Position numbers and translations under genes: made by a program. From NCBI RefSeq assembly GCF_036226745.1, contig NZ_CP109013.1:8432001-8496000 (forward strand): a stretch of 64,000 bases of DNA. Reading direction: 5' to 3'. Position 1 is the stretch's first letter, and the number at the start of each line of letters is the position of its first letter. Of the stretch, positions 17,403-25,855 are shown one piece after another. Origin of the DNA: Streptomyces sp. NBC_00683. GTDB lineage: Bacteria; Actinomycetota; Actinomycetes; Streptomycetales; Streptomycetaceae. Below the pieces are notes generated by a model that ran no database searches, was not told the origin of the DNA, and was given only the letters and a program-made list of their open reading frames with translations.

Positions 17403-17816
17403 ATGATCCACAGCATCACCGGGCGCGCTCGCGCCGTCGCCCTGACCGTCGCCGCCCTGGTGTCGGTCCCGCTCCTGACCGGTACGGCCTCCGCGGCACC
17501 GGTCGACCTGTACGCCCCGTACGCCCGCGCCGCCGCCAAGGTGGCGAGCGACGGCACGCTCCTGGCGGCCAAGAACGTCGCCTCCGTAACGAAGCCCGCC
17601 ACCGGGCAGTACTGCGTCAAGGTGTCCGATCCCGACATCGACGACCTCAAGGACGCGGCGATCCAGGCCACGAGCAACAGTGCTTGGGCCACACTCATCG
17701 TCTTCGGTACGCCGACGGGCACCTGCGGCAACGCCGCGAACACCATCACGGTGTGGAGCGCCGACCGCAACGGCACCGCCTGGACGAACTCGTCGTTCAC
17801 CGTCACGGTGCAGTAG
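17403..17816 (+). CDS. Small secreted protein, paralogue B
   Basis: A protein of 137 residues, MIHSITGRARAVALTVAALV, with a signal peptide ending near ASA at residue 31. The mature part has LYAPYARAAAKVASDGTLL, VTKPATGQYCVKVSD and GTPTGTCGNAANTITVWS, matching paralogue A block for block, including both cysteines. It lies 104 bases downstream of A in the same direction. A strong terminator follows, so the two may share a transcript. Divergence between the copies is considerable outside the blocks, so the duplication is not recent. Confidence 0.8.
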   Translation: MIHSITGRARAVALTVAALVSVPLLTGTASAAPVDLYAPYARAAAKVASDGTLLAAKNVASVTKPATGQYCVKVSDPDIDDLKDAAIQATSNSAWATLIVFGTPTGTCGNAANTITVWSADRNGTAWTNSSFTVTVQ

Positions 17817-17852
17817 CAGACCTATCGAGGTGGTCCGGCGACCTGCCGGAGT

Positions 17853-17882
17853 CGGGGCGGCCCGGGAAAACGGGCCGCCCCG
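17853..17882 (+). terminator. Terminator hairpin after the secreted pair
   Basis: A 12-bp perfect stem CGGGGCGGCCCG / CGGGCCGCCCCG with a GGAAAA loop, 36 bases downstream of the stop at 17816. It may also serve the convergent regulator gene ending at 17967. Confidence 0.8.
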
Positions 17883-17966
17883 TACGGTCATCCCTGCGCC
17901 GCAAGCCTGCGCAGTGTGATCCGGTCGCCCTGCCAGTCGTACGCCGCCCACTGGTCCGTCGGGCTT

Positions 17967-20684
17967 CTACGCGTGGAGAGCCTTGGGGAGTTGATTCCTG
18001 GAGGTGATGCCGAGCTTAGGGAAGATCTTGTAGAGGTGGGCCCCGACGGTGCGGTGGGACATATTGAGGTGTTGGCCGATGTCGCGGTTGGTGAGTCCTT
18101 CGGCGGCGAGGCGGGCGATGTGGAGTTCTTGGGGTGTGAGGGTGCTGGGTCCGGGGGCGGTGTCGGGGGAGGGGGCACCGGTGGCGCGTAGTTCGTTGCG
18201 GGCTTGTTCGGCCCAGTGGGCGGCGCCGAGGGGTTGGAGGAGGTCGAGGGCGAGGCCCAGGTGGGGGCGGGAGTCGCTGACGCGGCGGACGCGGCGCAGG
18301 TACTGGCCGTAGGCGAGGTGGAGCCGGGCGCGGTGGTAGGGCCAGTCGGTGAGGCCGGGGGCGGCGAGGGCGGTGGTGAGCGCCGATTCGACCTCGTGGT
18401 CGGGGGCGAGCTGGACGCGGGCGTGGTTCATGGAAATGCGGAAGGCGCTCGAGGTGGTGTGCTCGGTGAGGGGTTCGAGGCGGTCGAGGATGGTGCGGGC
18501 CTGCTCGATGCGGCCTGCGGCGCGGCCGGCGTCGGCGAGTTCTGCGATGGTGAAGGTTTCCATGAAGCAGTGGTGGACGGGGTCGGCGGTGTCGTAGAGG
18601 CGGGCCAGGCGGTCGAAGGCTTCGTGAGGGTGTCCGGCGGTGAGCGCGTTGATGCCGAGGGCGCGGTGGGTGACTGCGTGCAGGTAGGGGGTGAGGTGGG
18701 GGTCGGTGAGGATCTCCTTGCCGAGGGCTTCCGCTTCGTCGGTGTGGGAGCGGTGGGCGGCGATGGCGATGCGGTGGCCCAAGGCCATCAGCCGCCAGAC
18801 GGGTTCGTCGAGGGCGGTGGCGAGGCGTTCGCACTCGTGGCTGTTGTTGAGGGCGCGGTCCCATCGGCCGACCCAGATGTCGGCTCCGGCCCAGACGCTC
18901 AGGAAGCGGGCGAGCATCATGGCGCGGCCCTGGGCGCGGATGTGGGAGGCGGTGGCGGCCATGTCGGCGACGACGGCGGGGTATTCGCCGAGGAGGCCGT
19001 CGATGGCGACGGCGCGGCTCATCTCCGCCGGGTCGAAGGGAGTTTCCTCGCGGATGCGGACCGCGCGGCGCAGGACGGCCCGGCCGCGTTCGATCGGCTG
19101 GAGGCAGGCCAGGACCAGGGCGGTGTGGCTGTCCTCCATCCGGGGGTCGAGGTCCTCGACGACGGAGGCGAACCAGGACCGCAGTTGAGCGGTGCTGCCG
19201 TGCATCCAGCAGCGCAGGGCCGCTGCCCAGAGCAGGTTGCGGGCCAGGTCGCTCTCGCCGACGCGGTGTGCCGCGAGGGCGTGGTCGACGAGGGTGCGGG
19301 TGAAGGGAGGGTCGTCGGCGGGCCGTAGTCCGGCGAGTTCCTCCAGCAGAGCGCGGCGGGCCCGGTCGCGGACGCCGAGGTCGAGCAGGCAGGTGCTCTC
19401 GAGGAGCGCGGCGGTCCTGGACCTGCGGTCGGGGAGGTTGCAGGCCAGTTCGGCGGCATGCAAAAGCGGTGCGGCCCGGTCGCTGTCAGTGGCGGCCAGG
19501 GCAGCGGCTCGTTCCAGGGCGTCAACGGCGACGGAGAGGGCACCGCGTGCGACGGCACGGTCGGCGAAGGCGAGCAGGTCGGCGGTGATCCGCGGGTCGG
19601 GGCCCATAGCTGCGGCCGCCCGGTGCCAGACGGCCCGGTCGGGTTCGGCGGCCAGAACTGCAGCGAGCACGGCGTGGGTGGAGATGCGGTCACCCAGGGC
19701 GGCGTTCTGGTAGACGGCGGAGGCGACAAGGGGGTGGCGGAAACGTACGGTCGCGTTGTCTGCCGTGACCAGCCCTGCGGCAACGGCTGGCTCGATCGCC
19801 TCGACGCTGACCGGTGCGCTGGTGACCCGGGTAGCCGCGGCGAGGAGTTCGGCCGGGCGGCACCCGCCGTCGGCGGCCAGGACGAGCAGAAGCGCGCGGG
19901 TCGCGCCGGGGATGTCGGGAAGGCGGGCGGCGAAGGCCCGCTCCAGCCGTGCGCTCGTCGGCAGATGGGTGCGCAGGGAGCCTTCGGTCTCGTCGGACTG
20001 CCGGACGGCGCAGGGCAGTTCCAGGAGGGCGAGCGGGTTGCCGCGCGCGGTCTCCAGGATCCGTGTCCGGATCCGCAGAGGCAGATCGTGAGCCTGGCGT
20101 TCCAGAAGCGTCCGGGCCGCCTCGGCCGGTAGCGGCCCGAGTAGCAGTTCCGGCAGCCCCGTGTCGGTGAAGGGGTCGTCGTTGCCGGGGCGCAGGGCGG
20201 CCAGGACCGCGATGCGTTCGCCAGCGAGCCGGCGGGCGACGAAGCCGATCACCTCGGCAGAGGGCCGGTCGAACCAGTGCGCGTCCTCGGCGACCACGAG
20301 CAGCGGATTCGGCCCGGAGGCCGCCACCAGCAGGTCCAGGACGGCGAACGCGACGCCGTACAGGTCGGGGACCATGGTGGTGGACTGCCCGAGTGCGGCC
20401 TTGAGGGTCTCCCGCGACCGGGCGGGCAGACTTTCGTCACGCAGCAGCGGCCACAGCATCTGGTGCAGCGCCCCGAACGGCAGCCGGGTCTCCGCGGGGA
20501 TGCCCTGGGCGCTCAGGACGGTCAGACCCTGCTCGCGCGCCTCCCGCACCGCGGCTTCCAGCAGCTTGGATTTCCCTATGCCCGCTTCGCCCCGTATCAA
20601 AAGTGCTCCCGCGCCCCGTCCCACCGATCCGATGAACTTCGTCAGCCGCGCCTGCTCGGCGCGCCGACCGTGCAAAGCCTCCAT
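17967..20684 (-). CDS. Large ATP-binding LuxR-family (LAL) regulator
   Basis: A protein of 905 residues. An N-terminal AAA/STAND-type ATPase carries Walker A GEAGIGKS (residues 32-39) and Walker B LLVVAEDAHWFD (about 130-141). A long helical TPR-like middle region follows, and the C-terminal LuxR helix-turn-helix is at about residues 845-900 (LTPQELHIARLAAEGLTNRD, IGQHLNMSHRTVGAHLYKIF). The length and domain order are those of MalT/LAL regulators, which are large signal-gated activators often found in Streptomyces biosynthetic or stress loci. It is divergent from the AraC gene at 20774 with about 90 bases between the starts, and the hydrolase run lies beyond that. Its target is inferred, not shown. 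Confidence 0.92.
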   Translation of the reverse strand: MEALHGRRAEQARLTKFIGSVGRGAGALLIRGEAGIGKSKLLEAAVREAREQGLTVLSAQGIPAETRLPFGALHQMLWPLLRDESLPARSRETLKAALGQSTTMVPDLYGVAFAVLDLLVAASGPNPLLVVAEDAHWFDRPSAEVIGFVARRLAGERIAVLAALRPGNDDPFTDTGLPELLLGPLPAEAARTLLERQAHDLPLRIRTRILETARGNPLALLELPCAVRQSDETEGSLRTHLPTSARLERAFAARLPDIPGATRALLLVLAADGGCRPAELLAAATRVTSAPVSVEAIEPAVAAGLVTADNATVRFRHPLVASAVYQNAALGDRISTHAVLAAVLAAEPDRAVWHRAAAAMGPDPRITADLLAFADRAVARGALSVAVDALERAAALAATDSDRAAPLLHAAELACNLPDRRSRTAALLESTCLLDLGVRDRARRALLEELAGLRPADDPPFTRTLVDHALAAHRVGESDLARNLLWAAALRCWMHGSTAQLRSWFASVVEDLDPRMEDSHTALVLACLQPIERGRAVLRRAVRIREETPFDPAEMSRAVAIDGLLGEYPAVVADMAATASHIRAQGRAMMLARFLSVWAGADIWVGRWDRALNNSHECERLATALDEPVWRLMALGHRIAIAAHRSHTDEAEALGKEILTDPHLTPYLHAVTHRALGINALTAGHPHEAFDRLARLYDTADPVHHCFMETFTIAELADAGRAAGRIEQARTILDRLEPLTEHTTSSAFRISMNHARVQLAPDHEVESALTTALAAPGLTDWPYHRARLHLAYGQYLRRVRRVSDSRPHLGLALDLLQPLGAAHWAEQARNELRATGAPSPDTAPGPSTLTPQELHIARLAAEGLTNRDIGQHLNMSHRTVGAHLYKIFPKLGITSRNQLPKALHA

Positions 20685-20773
20685 CTCCAGGCTCCTCCCC
20701 TGCGATCACATGGCGACCTGTTCGACGCCGGGGATGACGATCGCGCACCGCAGCGGGCGATAATGGACCCAGC

Positions 20774-21775
20774 GTGCAGGGAAATGGACGCGCGGATCGG
20801 GAGGGGGCTGCGGCCGTGCTGCTCGTGGACACTTCGCAGGTCGCCGCGTCGGACCGGGCCGAGGCCGTCACCGCCGCGCTGACGGCCGGCTGCGTCCCTT
20901 CCCGGATCCTGCACCAGGACCCGGCGGGCGAGGTGCACGCCACGATGCATTTGTGGACGATCGGACCGTGCAAACTCGTCACCGCCCAGGCCACCAGCCT
21001 GCGCCAGACCCGCACCCCCAAGCACCTGCGCGGCGACGACCAGCCCGAGATGCTCGCGCTGGCGATGCAGTCCCACGGCCCGGCCCAGTACGACAAGGGC
21101 GGCCACCAGCAGATCGTGCGCACCGGCGACCTCATGATCAACGATCTGACATCGCCGTACGAGGTGAACTGGCCCGCCAGCGGCGGCTCCAGCGCGTTCA
21201 ACGTCACCTACGACCTGCTCGGCGTACCGGTCGACCTGGCCCGCCGGGCGGCACCGCTGCTGCACACGTCCCCGTTGTACGGGCTCGTTCAGCGCCACCT
21301 CGCCTCGCTGATCCGCCAGGCGCCCGTGCTGTCCGAAGACCCGGGCGCCCCCGCCCTGGCTGCGGCGACCGTCGAGCTGATGCGTGCGCTCATCGTCTCG
21401 GCCGCGGCGGACGACCGGCTGGCCCGCCCGGTGCGGGCGGACACGCAACTCACGCGCATCATGGCCTACGCCCGCCAGCACCTGACCGATCCCCGTTTGA
21501 CCCCCGCGCGCCTGGCCGCGGTCCACAACCTGTCGGAGCGCTCGCTCTACCTACTGCTTCAAGCCGCCGGAATCAGCCTGGAGCAGTGGATCATCACCCA
21601 GCGTCTGGAGGGCGCCCGCCGGGATCTGGCCGCCGAGGGAAAACGCCACCGCACCATCGCCTCCATCGCCCGCACCTGGGGTTTCACCGACCCGAGCTAC
21701 TTCACCCGCCGCTTCCAACGCACCTACGGCGTGCTACCCAAGGACTTCCGGCGGGCGGCGCAGTCACCTGACTGA
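20774..21775 (+). CDS. AraC-family transcriptional regulator
   Basis: A protein of 333 residues. The N-terminal region (LRQTRTPKHLRGDDQPEMLA, GGHQQIVRTGDLMINDLTSP) matches the AraC-binding-like cupin domain of the Streptomyces helix-turn-helix regulators that sense through a beta-barrel. The C-terminal double HTH comprises LTPARLAAVHNLSERSLYLL and RTIASIARTWGFTDPSYFTR, then the RRFQRTYGVLPKDFR signature. The GTG at 20774 is used as the start, but the site upstream is weak and a GTG at 20815 is an alternative. It stands 36 bases upstream of the first hydrolase gene in the same direction and probably regulates that run. Confidence 0.9.
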   Translation: MQGNGRADREGAAAVLLVDTSQVAASDRAEAVTAALTAGCVPSRILHQDPAGEVHATMHLWTIGPCKLVTAQATSLRQTRTPKHLRGDDQPEMLALAMQSHGPAQYDKGGHQQIVRTGDLMINDLTSPYEVNWPASGGSSAFNVTYDLLGVPVDLARRAAPLLHTSPLYGLVQRHLASLIRQAPVLSEDPGAPALAAATVELMRALIVSAAADDRLARPVRADTQLTRIMAYARQHLTDPRLTPARLAAVHNLSERSLYLLLQAAGISLEQWIITQRLEGARRDLAAEGKRHRTIASIARTWGFTDPSYFTRRFQRTYGVLPKDFRRAAQSPD

Positions 21776-21811
21776 TGCGGGCGCAGTCATCGCGTTCCTA
21801 ACGTCCGGGGC

Positions 21812-22648
21812 ATGACCTTCACCCATGACCTCGACCAGATCACCCGGGCCAACGCCTCAGGACGTCCGCCGGTGGTATTCGTCCACGGACTGTGGCTGCT
21901 GCCCGGCAGCTGGGACCGATGGGCGCCCCTGTTCTCCGACGCCGGGTACGCACCCGTCCTTCTCGGCTGGCCCGACGACCCCGACACCATCGAGGAGGCC
22001 CAGGCCCACCCGGAGGTGTTCGCCGGGAAGAGCGTCGGGCAGATCGCCGACCACCTCGCCGACCTCGTCGGCCGCCTCGAACACGCCCCGGCCCTTGTCG
22101 GGCACTCCTTCGGCGGACTGCTGGTACAGATCCTCGCCGGCCGCGGCCTGGCCCAGGCCACCGTCGCGATCAGCCCCGCCCCCTTCCGCGGCGTCCTGCC
22201 GCTGCCGTTCGCAGCCCTGCGCTCCTCCGCGCCCGTCCTGGGCAACCCCGCCAACCTCCACCGGGCCGTCCCGCTGACCTACGAACAGTTCCGGTACGCC
22301 TTCGCCAACGCCGTCACCGAGACCGAGGCGCACGAGCTGTACACCGCCTACTGCGTGCCCGGAGCGGGCAAGCCGATCTTCCAGGCGGCCACCGCGAACA
22401 TCAACCCGTGGACCGAGGCCAAGGTCGACACGGAGAACCCGCAGCGCGGTCCGCTGCTGGTCGTCACCACCGACCACGACCACACGGTCCCTCCCGCGAT
22501 CGCCCAGGCCAGCTACAAGAAGCAGGCCCGCAACAGCGGCACCACCGAGATCACCTCCCTCCGCGGCCGCGGCCACAGCCTCACCATCGACGCCGGCTGG
22601 CACGAAGTCGCCGACACCGCCCTGGCCTTCGTCCGCCGCTCCCTCTGA
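21812..22648 (+). CDS. Alpha/beta hydrolase 1
   Basis: A protein of 278 residues. The oxyanion-loop motif PPVVFVHGLWLLPGSWDRWA is followed by the nucleophile elbow VGHSFGGLLVQ with the catalytic serine. An acidic residue lies in VTTDHDHTVPP, and the histidine is in LRGRGHSLTIDAGW. The fold and motif order are canonical, and the residues around the elbow resemble the AB-hydrolase_6 group. The substrate is unknown. It is the first gene of a five-gene co-directional run headed by the AraC gene. Gaps of 50-90 bases separate the genes, each with its own ribosome-binding site. Confidence 0.9.
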   Translation: MTFTHDLDQITRANASGRPPVVFVHGLWLLPGSWDRWAPLFSDAGYAPVLLGWPDDPDTIEEAQAHPEVFAGKSVGQIADHLADLVGRLEHAPALVGHSFGGLLVQILAGRGLAQATVAISPAPFRGVLPLPFAALRSSAPVLGNPANLHRAVPLTYEQFRYAFANAVTETEAHELYTAYCVPGAGKPIFQAATANINPWTEAKVDTENPQRGPLLVVTTDHDHTVPPAIAQASYKKQARNSGTTEITSLRGRGHSLTIDAGWHEVADTALAFVRRSL

Positions 22649-22728
22649 CCCACCCGGCATGGCAGGCGCTCCCCGCACGCCCCGTCCCACCGGCAACCCA
22701 CTGACGATCCAGAGAAGGAAGTACTCCG

Positions 22729-23550
22729 ATGAGCACCTTCACCACCTCGGACGGCACGAACATCCACTACACCGACTGGGGCACCGGCCGTCCCGTGGTG
22801 TTCAGCCACGGCTGGCCGCTGTCCGGTGAGGCGTGGGCCGAGCAGATGCGGCTGGTCGCCGAGCACGGCTTCCGTGCCATCGCTCACGACCGGCGCGGCC
22901 ACGGCCGCTCCGACAACGGCTGGGCCGGCCACCACATGGATACCTACGCCGACGACCTCGCCCAGCTCATCGAACACCTCGACCTCCACGACGCCGTCCT
23001 CGTCGGGCACTCCACCGGCGGCGGTGAGGTCACCCGCTACCTCGGCCGCCACGGCACCGCCCGCGTCACCAAGGCCGTCCTCCTCGGCGCCGTCCCCCCG
23101 CTCATGCTCCAGACCGACACCAACCCCGGCGGCCTGCCCCGCTCGGCCTTCGACGGCATCCGCGAGGGCGTCGAAGGCGACCGCGCCCAGTTCTACGCCG
23201 ACCTGGCCATCCCCTTCTACGGCGCCAACCGCGAGGGCCACACCGTCTCCGAAGGCGTCCGCAACGACTTCTGGCGCCTCAGCATGCAGGCCGGCCTCAA
23301 GGCCGCCTACGACTGCATCGCCCAGTTCTCCGAAACCGACTTCACCGACGACCTCAAGAGCATCGACATCCCCGTCCTGGTCGCCCACGGCGACGACGAC
23401 CAGATCGTCCCCATCGGCGCCGCCGGCCTGCGCTCCGCCGAACTCCTCAAGGACGCCACCCTGCGCGTCTACCCCGGCGCCCCGCACGGCCTCGTCGGGC
23501 ACTTCAAGGACGCCTTCAACGCCGACCTCCTCGCCTTCATCAACGCCTGA
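22729..23550 (+). CDS. Alpha/beta hydrolase 2 (cofactor-free chloroperoxidase/arylesterase type)
   Basis: A protein of 273 residues starting [20 protein letters not shown], with AAGGAAG upstream. The motifs are [45 protein letters not shown] (nucleophile serine), [14 protein letters not shown] (acid) and [14 protein letters not shown] (histidine). This is the cofactor-free haloperoxidase/aryl esterase subgroup, about 273-278 residues long, in which the same triad gives esterase and perhydrolase activity. It is second in the run. A distinct subfamily from its two hydrolase neighbours, it is not a recent duplicate. Confidence 0.93.
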   Translation: MSTFTTSDGTNIHYTDWGTGRPVVFSHGWPLSGEAWAEQMRLVAEHGFRAIAHDRRGHGRSDNGWAGHHMDTYADDLAQLIEHLDLHDAVLVGHSTGGGEVTRYLGRHGTARVTKAVLLGAVPPLMLQTDTNPGGLPRSAFDGIREGVEGDRAQFYADLAIPFYGANREGHTVSEGVRNDFWRLSMQAGLKAAYDCIAQFSETDFTDDLKSIDIPVLVAHGDDDQIVPIGAAGLRSAELLKDATLRVYPGAPHGLVGHFKDAFNADLLAFINA

Positions 23551-23622
23551 CACCCCCACCGCACCCCCGCCCTCCCGCCGCCGGACGGCGGCGGGACACC
23601 CCGCTGCACAGAGGAGAACACC

Positions 23623-24441
23623 ATGTCCCGCCTCCCCAGCCGCCGCAGAGCGATCACCGCGCTCGCCCTGGCCGGCGCACTGGCCTGCACGCCGCTCACC
23701 ACGGCGGCCGCCGGCCCCACCCACACCACCGCCGCCGCGGCGAAGCCGACGATCGTCCTGGAACACGGCGCGTTCGCCGACGCCTCCGGATGGAACCCCG
23801 TCATCCAGTCCCTGCAGAAGCGCGGCTACACCGTCCTCGCCCCCGCGAACCCACTGCGCGGCCTGGCCGACGACACCGCCTACCTCAAGTCCTTCCTCGC
23901 CACCCTCACCGGCCCCATCGTCCTCGTGGGCCACTCCTACGGCGGAGCCGTCATCACCGGGGCCGCCACCAACACCCCGGACGTCAAGGCCCTCGTCTAC
24001 ATCGCCGCCTACGCCCCCGACCAGGGCGAGAGCGTCGCCGAGGCCACCGCACTGGGCGGCGGCACCTCCGAACTCCTCCAGCACGTGATCGCCCGCCCCT
24101 TCCCCGGGGCCGCTCCCGGCGACGCCGACGCCTACCTCGACCCCGCCTCCTTCCGCCACGTCTTCGCCCAGGACCTGCCCGCCTCCCAGACCGCCCAGAT
24201 GGCCGCGGCACAACGGCCCGCCGCATTCGCCACCCTCACCCAGGCCGCCCCCGTCCCGGCCTGGCGGACGATCCCCTCCTGGTACCTCGTCGCCCGCAAC
24301 GACCGCACCATCCCCCCGCAGGCCGAACGCGCCATGGCCGCCCGAGCGAAGGCCACCACCATCGAGATCAACAGCTCCCACGCCGCGATGCTCAGCCACC
24401 CCCGCGCCGTCACCGACCTCATCATCGACGCCTCCCACTGA
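23623..24441 (+). CDS. Secreted alpha/beta hydrolase 3
   Basis: A protein of 272 residues. The N-terminus MSRLPSRRRAITALALAGAL with a twin-arginine-like RRR, a hydrophobic stretch and AAAGPTHTTAAAA looks like an export signal of about 35 residues. The catalytic part has VLEHGAFADASGWNPVI, LVGHSYGGAVITGAA (serine), LVARNDRTIPPQ (acid) and SSHAAMLSHP (histidine). The HGAFADASGW signature marks the salicylate-esterase/AB-hydrolase_6 type close to pyrethroid and plant methyl-esterases. It is third in the run and the only member predicted to leave the cytoplasm. Confidence 0.9.
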   Translation: MSRLPSRRRAITALALAGALACTPLTTAAAGPTHTTAAAAKPTIVLEHGAFADASGWNPVIQSLQKRGYTVLAPANPLRGLADDTAYLKSFLATLTGPIVLVGHSYGGAVITGAATNTPDVKALVYIAAYAPDQGESVAEATALGGGTSELLQHVIARPFPGAAPGDADAYLDPASFRHVFAQDLPASQTAQMAAAQRPAAFATLTQAAPVPAWRTIPSWYLVARNDRTIPPQAERAMAARAKATTIEINSSHAAMLSHPRAVTDLIIDASH

Positions 24442-24525
24442 CCGCCCCTTCGCCCGCCGAGGGCCGGCCGGACACCAGCCGGCTCCCGGCGGGCAGCCAC
24501 CGACCCGTACGCCCGGAGCATTCTC

Positions 24526-25002
24526 ATGACGATCATCACCGGCCCCCTCTCCGAACACGAGCAGACGGTCACCGCGCAGGCGCTGCAAACCTCCCTGATC
24601 GACCTCCTTGAGCTGGCCCTCAACGCCAAACAAGCGCACTGGGTGCTCTTCGGACCCCGCTTCCGGTCCCTGCACCTTCATCTGGACGAACTGGTCACCC
24701 TCACACGCGATTTCGCCGATCGCCTGGCCGAACGGGCCGCCGCCGCCCTCGGAAGCCCGCCCGACGGCCGCCCAGCCACCCTCGCCGCCACCGACGCCCT
24801 GCCGCCCCTGCCCGCCGGCTGGATCAAGGACACCGACGTCCTCGACCTGTTGACCACCTCGATGAACACCCTCATCGACCGGATGCGCAGGCGCATCGAG
24901 ACCACCGCTGCCACGGACCCGGTCACTCAGGACCTCCTCATCGCCGTCACCGGCGAACTGGAGAAACAGCATTGGATGCTCCAGGCCGAGCACGCGCACT
25001 GA
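24526..25002 (+). CDS. dps: Dps-like ferritin
   Basis: A protein of 158 residues, the normal Dps length. It shows the helix A-B signature LNAKQAHWVLFGPRFRSLHL and HLDELVTLTRDFADRLAERA, where the histidine, aspartate and glutamate of the intersubunit ferroxidase site are expected, and a C-terminal helix ELEKQHWMLQAEH. Dps proteins form dodecamers that oxidise Fe(II) with H2O2 and protect DNA. Finding it between esterase/perhydrolase-type hydrolases and an MBL hydrolase suggests an oxidative or xenobiotic stress locus (inference). The symbol is used in the family sense. Confidence 0.9.
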   Translation: MTIITGPLSEHEQTVTAQALQTSLIDLLELALNAKQAHWVLFGPRFRSLHLHLDELVTLTRDFADRLAERAAAALGSPPDGRPATLAATDALPPLPAGWIKDTDVLDLLTTSMNTLIDRMRRRIETTAATDPVTQDLLIAVTGELEKQHWMLQAEHAH

Positions 25003-25053
25003 CCCACACCCATCCCGTCCCACAGCGGCCCCGCCGCAGCAGAGGAAAACACC

Positions 25054-25797
25054 ATGAAAGCCACCCTCACCCACATCGGCACCGCCACCGTCCTGCTAGA
25101 AATCGGCGGCCTGCACCTCCTGACCGACCCGGTCTTCGACCCGGCCCCCGCGCAATACCACTTCGGCCCAGTCACCCTGAACAGCACCGCGGGCCCCGCC
25201 CTGACCCCCGACGAACTGCCCGACATCGACGCCGTCCTGCTCAGCCACGACGAACACCCCGACAACCTCGACCACAGCGGCCGCGCCCTGCTGACCGGGC
25301 ACACCGTCCTCACCACCACCAGCGGCGCCGGCCGACTCGGCGACGGAGCCGTCGGCCTCGCCCCCTGGCAGAGCCACGAGATCACCCGCGACGGACGAAC
25401 CCTGCGCATCACCGCCACCCCCGCCCAGCACGCCGGAGACGTAATCGGCTTCATCGTGGAACAACCCGGCGAGAGCGAGGCGCTCTACATCTCCGGCGAC
25501 ACCGTCCACTTCGACGAACTCGACCAGATCGGCCGACGCTGGACCATCGGCACCGCCGTCCTGCACTTCGGCGCCGCACAGGTCGACGAGATCGGCGAGC
25601 TCCCCATCACCCTCGACGGCACCCAAGGCGTCGAACTCACCCGCTCCCTCCGTGCGAAGACCGTCGTTCCCGTCCACTACGCATCCTGGGCACACTTCTC
25701 CCGAGGCCGCGAGGACATCGTCACCGCCTTCGAACAGGCCCACCTCACCGACCGCCTGCACTGGCTCACCCCCGGAGCCCCCTCCCACCTGGCCTGA
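25054..25797 (+). CDS. MBL-fold metallo-hydrolase (UlaG-like)
   Basis: A protein of 247 residues. The N-terminus THIGTATVLLEIGGLHLLTD, then LLSHDEHPDNLDHSGRALL, corresponds to the HxHxDH metal motif, here with D-E-H-P-D-N in place of the usual H-x-D-H spacing. LYISGDTVHFDELDQI supplies the bridging aspartate and VVPVHYASWAHFSRG the last histidine. The overall layout matches the beta-lactamase superfamily 2/UlaG-like group. Since the first metal motif deviates (SHDEHPDN), the number of bound zinc ions is uncertain. It is the last gene of the hydrolase run; the next gene lies on the opposite strand. Confidence 0.85.
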   Translation: MKATLTHIGTATVLLEIGGLHLLTDPVFDPAPAQYHFGPVTLNSTAGPALTPDELPDIDAVLLSHDEHPDNLDHSGRALLTGHTVLTTTSGAGRLGDGAVGLAPWQSHEITRDGRTLRITATPAQHAGDVIGFIVEQPGESEALYISGDTVHFDELDQIGRRWTIGTAVLHFGAAQVDEIGELPITLDGTQGVELTRSLRAKTVVPVHYASWAHFSRGREDIVTAFEQAHLTDRLHWLTPGAPSHLA

Positions 25798-25855
25798 GAA
25801 GCAGTCTCTCGCCCGGGATCGAGGGGAGGTCTTGTGGGAGGAGGCGGTCCGGCTG

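Noticed and set aside
16867..17816. Antimicrobial peptide or bacteriocin pair.
   Set aside because: The mature proteins exceed 100 residues and show no leader-processing motif or modification genes nearby.
22513..25074. A very long glycine/valine-rich minus-strand frame of more than 850 codons.
   Set aside because: It is the antisense of four well supported plus-strand genes (three hydrolases and Dps); its composition (GG, GD, EG, VA runs) is typical of the mirror of Streptomyces codon bias.
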